From positions 2,664,001-2,728,000 of the forward strand of contig JAJEKV010000035.1 in the NCBI GenBank assembly GCA_021234155.1: 64,000 nucleotides of DNA, written 5' to 3'. A program made the translations under genes and the position numbers. The notes beneath the pieces were generated by a model. It was not told the DNA's origin and ran no database searches. It saw nothing but the letters and a program-made list of their open reading frames with translations. Shown here one piece after another: positions 56,488 through 64,000 of this stretch (position 1 is its first letter; each line of letters starts with the position of its first letter). Source of the stretch: Isoetes taiwanensis. Taxonomy: Eukaryota; Streptophyta; Lycopodiopsida; Isoetales; Isoetaceae.

Positions 56488-56929
56488 ATAACAAAAGTCC
56501 CCCCCGCTCTTCTCCTTCGGACGAAGGAACCCTTCCGATCTTCAAGCCAGAATGTCAAACCTTGAAGCCTATTCTTGAAGCCGAATCTTTGAATCTTGAA
56601 GCATGTTCGAACCTGCAGCATTGTATTGCTTTCCATTCTTGCCTTCTTTCTTCTTTAACCCTAAAATAACCCTAAAACATGATGGCACGATGCTTGCATG
56701 CAAAACTCTGAAAATGACACTAAAATAAAAAGAGGGCTTTTGTTGTGAGCCCTTGGATGTTGGACCATTGAAAAAAAAAAAGCTAAATCAACGACTAAGA
56801 AATGGTGCACTCTAGATGTACGCATTAGTACATCCAATCGAATACGCCATGAAATCTTAGAAAAACCTTTGTGAAAAGCGTACAAAAACACAAAGAAAAC
56901 CCCCTGTTATTATGCTACATATTGGATTG

Positions 56930-57285
56930 TATCACTAGAGGTCCAAGGAATAGGAGCAGGAGCAGGAGCAGGAGCAGGCAAAAGACCCGCAGAAGAGGAA
57001 GGAGTAGAAGGCAAAACTCCAACAGAGGTAGACGAAAAATGGGAAGCATGAGGACTGGGATGTACAAGAGAACAAGGACCCGCAATTGCAGCAGACGGAA
57101 AAGCATTGAGAGGCGAGAATTATTGCAAATCAGTGGATGCACTAGCAGATGGAAGTGCAAAAGCAAGAGGATTGATATGCGAGTTAGTAGGCAAAGCAAG
57201 ATGAATTACAGAAGCACCAGATTGCATAGGGGAGGTAGAAATAGAAGAGAAAGCAATAGATAGATAGATAGTATTTTTATGTCAT
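56930..57285. repeat. (GGAGCA)n repeat and degenerate purine-rich tract
   Basis: GGAGCA is repeated at 56,951-56,979, followed by a G/A-rich tract to about 57,220 and (GATA)4 at 57,258-57,272. The Arg/Ser-rich reading on the plus strand is a by-product. Confidence 0.75.
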
Positions 57286-57778
57286 ACCTAGTGTCATGGA
57301 AGCAGAATTGACAGAAGAAATAACAACCAAGGAAGACATACCAGGGTTCACAACAGAGGCCGAAATGGAAAACCCCAAATCCGGCACTGATTTCGATGTT
57401 GGGCTGCCTAACGCCATACACCGACGGCAGTCTGAGCTTTCCAATGCACCAAAAATTGTCCAAATCTGACACCCCAGGAGAGAGATACGCACAGAAATGG
57501 CAGACGGCGCCTCACATGCCGCCTAAGGATGGCAAAGCAGATGATGTAGTTGATTGTTTGATTTGCAAAATGTCGTTAGCAGGGCATCAAGTCCTAAGCT
57601 TGGTAGTGGACTGAACCTTAGCATCGGATTGTAGGAACAAAACTTCGATGGCTTCACGGATGCTTTGAAATGGTTTCTCGCAAGGACTAGAATATTTTCT
57701 TCAGGCCATTTAATGTACACAATTCTTTGAACTATTACCCTATGTCATGTTATTTTGAGATAATTTGTATATAAATGT

Positions 57779-57960
57779 TTTTTTTTTTCTTTGTAGCGAA
57801 TAAATGAAGGTATGATGCAACTATATCCTTCTAATTTGCTCATTGAGTTTGAAAAAGACAGGACGAGATCCGCAGTTCACCATGGCACGTGGTTGCTCCA
57901 ATGATGTATTTGGAAATGTTATGACCGCTCTGGGAAGTTTTGGCATTTCCATCAGGTACC
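57779..57960 (+). pseudogene. Possible exon with splice acceptor and donor
   Basis: A T11CTTTGTAG tract (57,779-57,796) precedes RINEGMMQLYPSNLLIEFEK then DRTRSAVHHGTWLLQ (57,797-57,898), followed in another frame by IWKCYDRSGKFWHFHQ and CAG-GTACC (57,952-57,958). Looks like a decayed plant exon; gene unknown. Confidence 0.3.
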
Positions 57961-59170
57961 TTACTTAAAGTGAGTAATTTCATGATCAGCCTGCTTAAGT
58001 CCAAATAACATATTTAATGTTGGGGATTAAATACAATGTTCATCTATCTATCATGTTCTCTGCATGCATTTCGAGATCCGCAAACAACATGTGTGCTTTT
58101 GACATGTGGCAGCGTGCTTGTTAAAACTGAGCAGTGTGTCATTTCAAGAAACAAAAAGATCTAGATTTTCTATGGATACTCATCATTCTTCAACTTATTA
58201 CTTGTATTTGTAGTATTGAAATTACCCATGTGTATTTTGGTTTGCATAAAAATTGCTTGCCATGATATAAGGGTTCATATTACACTGGATGGAGAATTAG
58301 CTGAGGTGGAACAAAACAAATGGCATACATGTCAGTTCTACATTCCTAAGCTATAAGAAGTTATGGTTTTAGATGTCTATGACACACTTTAAATCATTGA
58401 GCAATGTGTGATTGCTCTGTCTAGAAACAAAAACAATGCATATTACCTCTTGGAAGAATACATTAGAAGCTAAGGATAACAAGGATCTAAGATATGATTT
58501 TGAAGTGCAACATCTTATAGTTTAATGTGGACTTATCTTGTATCCATCTTCGATGACCACATCATCCATCTATTTGCAATCCATGGGCGTTCATTTAAAA
58601 CAAAAAACGACCAACTGTAATTTGAAGTTTACTAATTTTAGCTAATTGCAACATTGGGGACAAAAATAGGTTGGCCTACAATTGGACACCAGGTTGCCAA
58701 ATGTGGTGCTTGAAAAACTCATGTAGGGACTTCAATACATTAAGTTTATCTTGGGGTCCAATGGTAGAACATATATAAATGTATAAAGCTCTTCTTTCCT
58801 AGAACTGGGACATGCAACCAAGGTTGTTGGCAGATGAGTAAACTTTTGGTCTCGAAGACGTAGAAGCTCCATTTTAAGAAACTGTAGAATTTCATATCAG
58901 AATCTCTACTTAGAGGTTTTAAAATGTAAAGGAGGTACAACTGGCAAAACAAAAGTGCCCAAATAGACCCTTATCATAATCATGATTTGTATTGGTGTTC
59001 AATATACACGTCGATACCAGCATGATTTTTTATGTTAAAAGATGGACCTTATCATTTTATGTTGTTCCAGTATATAGCATCCATTGAAATGTAAAACATT
59101 ATGCAAATAAGATACCATAGCTGCAATTACTATTTTGTAATGTCTGGATACATATGATTTGGAGCAGTTT
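57961..59170. other. No recognised gene
   Basis: AT-rich, only short open frames without motifs. Confidence 0.45.
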
Positions 59171-60480
59171 GAGCAAAATGTGCATCCCCAATGTGGAAGA
59201 AATCAAGGCAACTCATTATGAGTTAGATAATGCGCCTCAGGTATGCCCACCCATGTTTTGATAGAACATATGCATGTTGAATTACTAGTACTAGATATAT
59301 GATTTGTCTCTATTGTCTTGTGTCTTCCCATGCTTTGGATGAATGATAGGTATGGTGTGATGTTCATCATGCATCCATGCAAAGATAGAACTCGATGGTA
59401 GTTAAAGCCTTGGCCAAAATATTAGTCTTGATGCATTAGGATATGCTTCTAATCTAATTGAACCTTATTTAGCTCCCAAGCCGAGCCCACTTGTGATCTT
59501 TATATCGTCCATGAAGGGTTGGACATGAACTTGAGCACTATTTTGACAGGTCGAGTAACCAAAGCATTTCAGCTACAGTCAAGGGATATCGTGATTGAGA
59601 TGCAAGAAATTAGAGTTATCCTGACTAGGAGTGAGTTTGGATTGGTTAAGAGGCCATTCTCAACCTCAATACATCGTATATTAGTGGAAGTAGAAGTACA
59701 AATGATCTCCTACCTGCTTTTGAGGTTCCTAGGATCGTCCTTCAGCAGGACTTGCCAAAGGGAATGTCGTTGATCTTCTTGGACTATGGTGCAGTACTAT
59801 AGGATATGCAATGAGCACTGTGAGCTCCAAGTCAAACACGAGCCTGAAGCACTACGTACTTATTCCAGCGCAGAGACTATTGATAAGAATTAATTTGAAA
59901 AAACTGAATCTAAATATGGTTCCTCACTCCTTGCTCAATGGAGTTATAAGCCATCAATATCTTAGCTTGGCTATACAATAATACTACGAGCAAATGAGTA
60001 AATGCCTTGCAAATGTGGAGCCTACTACATTCTCAGATTTGCCATAAGAGCCAAACAGACTTGAGATAACATGCCTTCTGTGCAATTAGGACCCATGCAT
60101 CTGGGTAGGATGCCAAGAGAACATGTTGGCTACCCAGTTTACTGTTAAGTGAAACCTACGACTGGATTGAATCTCTTTCAGCATTGACCAAAAAAATACT
60201 TTGTAGCTAGCACTATGCTGGTTGAATATCTAGACAAAAAAAGAGACAATGCTCGAGTATTTCAACCTCTAAAAGGCAAAGCAAGCATATTGTGGAGATA
60301 TGAAAACTATAGCAATGCTACAAGGCATTCACATGCAAACACCTATGTATAACTTGCAAACACAGTACAAACACTTTGGGATGGAGCAACTTAACCTAAA
60401 GCAAGTGCCATGTGGCAAGCATATGGATAAATAAGTATGCTTGATCCATTTTAACACATATTGTTATACCTTTCGAGCAA
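59171..60480 (+). repeat. Direct duplication, copy 1
   Basis: Starts GAGCAAAATGTGCATCCCC and ends near CATATTGTTATACCTTTCGAGC. Matches 60,762-62,526 along its whole length apart from the TRIM in copy 2. Contains a LINE zf-RVT relic on the minus strand (59,980-60,440) and, on the plus strand, DLLPAFEVPRIVLQQDLPKG (about 59,706-59,765) that is conserved in copy 2. Confidence 0.85.
59980..60440 (-). mobile_element. LINE zf-RVT relic in duplication copy 1
   Basis: Minus-strand sequence encodes the same blocks as copy 2 (EILEHCLFFC-like, then YPDA, CHLKSVWLLWQI-like) but with more breaks. No poly(A). Confidence 0.55.
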
Positions 60481-61408
60481 ATGAAAGTGGAACCTCACCC
60501 TTATTGTATCTAGCTAGCCAACCTTGTCAGTAACAACTCTTGTCTTAGGAAAGGCTTAAGATCCTCAATCCCAATATCTCTCTCTCTAGAAACATGTAAG
60601 TAGGGCATTTCATCACTTTTGCGTACTCTAATTATGATAAGATGATTTCCCCTTTTCTTATGTGTTGTTGGTGGATTGCAAGTGCAAGCAGACCCCCCAC
60701 ATTTTCGATGTGGAGAGAAGCCTTATCTAGCATCTATCTATATGTTGGGGTTCTACTACAAGAGCAAAATGTGCATCCCCATGTGGAAGAAATCAAGGCA
60801 ACTCATTATGAGTTAGATAATGCGCCTCAGGCATGCCCATCCATGTTTTGATAGAACATATGCATGCTGAATTACTAGATATATTGATTTGTCTCTATTG
60901 TCTTGTGTCTTCCCATGCTTTGGATGAATGATAGGTATGGTGTGATGTTCATGCATCCATGCAAAGATAGAACTTCTATGGTTGTTAAAGCCTTGGTTAA
61001 AATATTAGTCTTGATGCATTAGGATATGCTTCTAATCTAATGGCCTATTGAACCCTATTTAGCTCCCAAGCCGAGCTCAATTGTGATCTTTATATCGTCC
61101 ATGAAGGGTTGGACATGAACTTGAGCGCTAACAGATCGAGGGACCAAAGCATTTCAGCTATAGTAAAGGGATATCGTGATTGTGATGCAAGAAATTAGAG
61201 TTGTCCTGACTAAGAGTGAGTTTGGATTGGTTAAGAGGCCATTCTCAACCTCAATACATCGTATATTAGTGGAAGTAGAAGTACAGATGATCTCCTACCT
61301 GCTTTTGAGGTTCCTAGGATCGTCCTTCAGCGGGACTTGCCAAGGGAAACATTATTCATCTCCTTGGACTATGGTGCAGTACTATAGGCTCTGCTATGAG
61401 CACTTTGA

Positions 61409-61566
61409 TGTAACATTCCTAACCGACATGCCCTTAACCAACTGGGCAAAATCGTCTAGACGTTTATGAGTAGTCGCTTCTACCCATTTATGCCGGTGTC
61501 TCGGGAACGCCTCACAGGCACATTCAAGGTTCGAATACTCGAGCGGTCTACCATGGGCCCGTTACA
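61409..61566 (-). repeat. TRIM LTR (left, 3' LTR)
   Basis: 158 bp, TGTAAC...GTTACA. Confidence 0.95.
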
Positions 61567-61710
61567 GTCTCTCCCACTAGAACTATGCTCGTCCTCGAGC
61601 ATCCAAGGCTATACCATGTTTATGTCATACCATGTCACAATGATGTACCAAGTCTTTGCAAATTACCCATGCATATAGGCACCCATGGAGACTCGAACTC
61701 GAGACCTGCT

Positions 61711-61721
61711 CTGATACCAAC
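61711..61721 (-). promoter_or_regulatory. TRIM primer binding site
   Basis: CTGATACCAAC on the plus strand; with the preceding GCT it gives TGGTATCAGAGC on the minus strand, one to two bases from the LTR. Confidence 0.88.
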
Positions 61722-61879
61722 TGTAACGTTCCTAACCGACATGCCCTTAACCAACTGGACAAAACCGTCTAGACGTTTATGAGTAGTCGCTTCTACCCAT
61801 TTATGCCGGTGTCTCGGGAACGCCTCACAGGCACATTCAAGGTTCGAATACTCGAGCGGTCTACCATGGGCCCGTTACA
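61722..61879 (-). repeat. TRIM LTR (right, 5' LTR)
   Basis: 158 bp; three substitutions from the left LTR (98% identity). Confidence 0.95.
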
Positions 61880-62016
61880 TTTGAGCTCCAAGTCAAACAC
61901 GAGCCTGAAGCACTACGTACTTACTCCAGCATAGAGACTACTGATAAGGCATAATTTGGAAAAACTAAATCTAAATATAGTTCCTCACTCCTTGCTCATC
62001 AATATCTCAGCCTGGG

Positions 62017-62470
62017 CTATAAAAATAATACTACGAGCAAATGAGTAAATGCCTTGGAAATGTGGACCCTACTACGTTCTCCGATTTGCCATAAGAGCCA
62101 AACAGACTTGAGATGACATGCCTTCTGTGCAATTAGAGCCGATGCATCTGGGTAGGATGCGAGGGAAACATGTTCGCTACCCAGTTTATTGTTAAGTGAA
62201 ACCTGCGACTGGATTGAATATCTTTCAGCATTGAACAAAAAAATACTTTGTAGCCAGGACCATGCTGGTTGAATATCTAGACAAGAAAAGAGACGATGCT
62301 CAAGTATTTCAACCTCTAAAAGGCAAAGCAAACATATTGTGGAGATACGAAGACTAGAGCAATGCTACAAGGCATTCACACGCAAACACCTATGTGTAAC
62401 TTGCAACCACAGTACAAATACTTTGGGATGGAGCAACTTAACCTAAAGCAAGTGCCATGCGGCAAGCACG
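62017..62470 (-). mobile_element. LINE zf-RVT relic in duplication copy 2
   Basis: The minus strand reads LEVEILEHRLFSCLDIQPAW (about 62,255-62,320), then ASYPDASALIAQKACHLKSV and WLLWQIGERSRVHISKAF (62,040-62,165). Same order as the other zf-RVT regions (H-x-x-F-x-C, YP, H, WLLWQI) but a diverged subfamily. One Cys pair of the zinc motif lies in the frameshifted part. Confidence 0.65.
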
Positions 62471-62810
62471 TCAATAAGTAAGTATACTTGATCCTTTTTA
62501 ACACATATTGTTATACCTTTCGAGCGAAGGTAAATTTGAGGTATTAAATGATTGAATTATTAATTTTTATCACCCACAGAGATCAGATTGTCTATGGGAC
62601 TTAATACAAAAGAAACACAGTAAGCCTATTACTGTATAGAATAATAAACACCTGATCCAAAGAGATTGCAAGTGAAAAACCTTGGCAGAAATAAACTTAA
62701 TGATATTAATGTGTTACAGGTGAGCATAAAAGAACATTAATGTGCTCTGTGTGTATTAAAAGAAATAGGTGATAATGACATGCCAAAAGTATAAAAGCAT
62801 ATACATACAT

Positions 62811-62964
62811 GTTCGATCAACATGCAAAGGTGCTTTAAAACCAACGACTTAAGGACATTTCAAATTGATAATATCTAGGATGAAGAGGTTCGATCAACAT
62901 GCAAAGGTGCTTTAAAACCAACGACTTAAGAACATTTCAAATTGATAATATCTAGGATGAAGAG
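62811..62964. repeat. 77-bp tandem duplication
   Basis: GTTCGATCAACATGCAAAGG at 62,811 and again at 62,888; the two units differ at one or two bases (GGACATTT against GAACATTT). Confidence 0.93.
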
Positions 62965-63134
62965 GCGTGTAAAGCAATAGCAACATTAAATGCATTGGTA
63001 TATTTGTTATAGAAGGTAATTTTATCAAAGCAATAGACAATTTGTATTAACAATACAACAATAAGTTGACCGAAGGTGATGGGCTAGATAACGTCCTGTG
63101 CAGAGGCGTTATGGCTTAGGAAAAAATGGCCGAG

Positions 63135-63208
63135 TGGCCATGTGGCCAGGAAAGTCGAGCTCCAGGTCGCACGCGCATGCGGCGAGGACTTTCCTGGCCA
63201 TATGGCCA
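63135..63208. repeat. Long inverted repeat
   Basis: 22-base arms (63,135-63,156 and 63,187-63,208; words TGGCCA, GGCCAGGAAAGTC) pair with one mismatch around a 30-base CG-rich loop. Confidence 0.88.
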
Positions 63209-63214
63209 CGCATA

Positions 63215-63936
63215 AGACATTTTTGATCGGGCCATAAATCTAAATAGTTCCTACTCCTTCTCCTTTAACGCCTAAGCCAGAGGCATTTGGCAGAGTAGCC
63301 GCCATAGCCAAGCTTGGCCAAGGTTGCAGAGAAGATTTTCTTACGGAGGATTTTGCAAAAGCTTAGTAATGCTGAAGCTGACGGCAACAAAATTTTCCCA
63401 AAATTTTTACATGACAGGATTTTCTTCATGAGCTTTTGTGTTGCGTTGGACGAATAAGGGGAAATCAACAACAACTCATTCTGCTTCCGGCTTCCAGCTC
63501 ATTCTGCTTCCGGCCGAGCTCATTCTTTGTGCTTAAAGAGGGCAAGCAGGATTTCTGCTTCCAGCAAGCTTCAAGGACGTACCTGGAGGCCTGGCTATGG
63601 CGGCTTTTTACCATGTTACAGGCTTTTTAGCATGTTATCGAACCTTGGCTATGGCGCAGGGATTCGACTATGGCTATCCGACTATGGCGGATTAGTATCG
63701 AAAGCTATCGATCGAGGGATTACAATTATTAATTTTATCGCCCTACAAAGATGTCTAAGGCATAGCAAGCTAAAACAGGGTAACTATCAAGTCGAATTAT
63801 TTTCTGATAAACTGTGCAATGGGGCTTTTGAGCATGTCGCAGGCCTGGCTATGGCGTCTTTTGAATGAAACACGGGGAAGATTCAACCACGGCATCGGAT
63901 TCGAGCATGGCAGTAAAAAAAAATGACGTCCCAGAT
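63215..63936. other. No recognised gene; reiterated CTATGGCGG words
   Basis: The words GCTATGGCG, GACTATGG and CTTGGC recur six or more times on both strands (63,300-63,315, 63,590-63,700, 63,845-63,860). Open frames of 113 codons or less have no motif. Confidence 0.5.
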
Positions 63937-63970
63937 GTTATGGACATAACATTTGTGTTATGGCCATAAC
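63937..63970. repeat. Two GTTATGGNCATAAC palindromes
   Basis: GTTATGGACATAAC at 63,937-63,950 and the perfect 14-base palindrome GTTATGGCCATAAC at 63,957-63,970. The window ends 30 bases later, so a larger array may continue. Confidence 0.8.
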
Positions 63971-64000
63971 AGATTCGGCCACATATGTTACTGGGGATAA

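Larger units (their letters stand above)
61409..61879 (-). mobile_element. TRIM (miniature LTR retrotransposon), complete
   Basis: Two 158-bp LTRs (61,409-61,566 and 61,722-61,879) start TGTAAC and end GTTACA and differ at three positions. Between them are only 155 bases. At the right LTR's inner edge CTCTGATACCA is, on the minus strand, TGGTATCAGAG, the PBS for initiator tRNA-Met; at the left LTR's inner edge GTCTCTCCCACTAG is, on the minus strand, a polypurine tract. Orientation is therefore minus. A perfect 5-bp target duplication TTTGA flanks it (61,404-61,408 and 61,880-61,884). It encodes no protein and must be moved by enzymes of other elements. Confidence 0.95.
60762..62526 (+). repeat. 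Direct duplication, copy 2, carrying a TRIM
   Basis: Second copy of the unit; the copies lie in direct orientation, 281 bases apart. Removal of the 471-bp TRIM and one copy of TTTGA leaves lengths that agree within about 20 bases. Confidence 0.85.

Noticed and set aside
56871-57263. SR-protein-like open frame
   Set aside because: Created by (GGAGCA)n and a purine-rich tract, with no RRM domain or splice signals.
1-64000. CRISPR arrays, operons, rRNA genes, telomere repeats
   Set aside because: Looked for and not seen; the sequence is typical of plant nuclear repeats.

Overview
The window reads as land-plant nuclear DNA that is almost entirely nested and decaying retrotransposons. Evidence for a plant: Ty3/gypsy elements with Tat/Athila-like and chromodomain (chromovirus-like) pol proteins, primer sites for initiator tRNA-Met and a tRNA-Asp-type site, a miniature LTR element (TRIM), and LINEs with the zf-RVT C-terminal motif. 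There are no operons, ribosome binding sites or CRISPR. The density of gypsy elements and a possible N4/N6 DNA amino-methyltransferase relic lean toward a large-genome, possibly non-flowering plant; the species cannot be fixed from sequence. No intact host gene was found; three or four host-like coding relics are noted.

Layout. 1-2.75 kb: APE-type LINE (minus). 2.84-3.12 kb: array of TTTCGC/GCGAAA palindromes. 3.4-4.37 kb: LINE 3' half (plus) whose RT motif C is split by a tRNA-like insert. 4.4-11.0 kb: gene-poor, with microsatellites and a SINE-like piece. 11.05-11.79 kb: LINE 3' end (minus). 11.8-16.45 kb: element E1, a Tat/Athila-like Ty3 element with LTR, PBS, gag, protease and an RT fused by deletion to integrase. 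17,133-26,383: element E2, a complete but frameshifted chromovirus with 2.3 kb LTRs and a perfect 5-bp target duplication (AGAAC). 27.7-50.4 kb: element E3, related to E1, with pol split by the 15.9 kb element E4 (29,001-44,926, minus, target duplication AGGTG). E3's pol is followed by a frameshifted methyltransferase-like coding region (47.1-48.9 kb). 52.8-54.05 kb: unknown plus-strand coding relic interrupted by a LINE. 55.8-56.5 kb: unknown minus-strand coding relic. 59.17-62.53 kb: a 1.3 kb direct duplication, one copy of which carries a 471-bp TRIM with perfect target duplication; the other copy is the empty site. 62.5-64 kb: tandem and inverted repeats.

Most striking is E4. Besides a deleted gag-pol (no protease or RT palm visible, but integrase and a chromodomain-like tail remain) it carries two accessory ORFs between the 5' LTR and gag. 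The first (ORF A), in one of its three tandem N-terminal copies (42,585 downward), begins MMARTKQTARK: residues 1-9 of the histone H3 tail right after the second Met. Each accessory ORF is preceded by two copies of a ~67-bp hairpin (eight copies in all, because a 2,148-bp unit of partial LTR, PBS, leader and ORF A start is tandemly tripled). An element that encodes both an H3-tail mimic and a chromodomain-like H3-reading module is the best candidate for an undescribed system here.

Caution: near-identical LTR and repeat copies differ mainly in short clusters centred on CAG/CTG and CG-rich words, while AT-rich stretches match for 100 bases or more. This looks like methylation-linked basecalling error, so many frameshifts may not be real.
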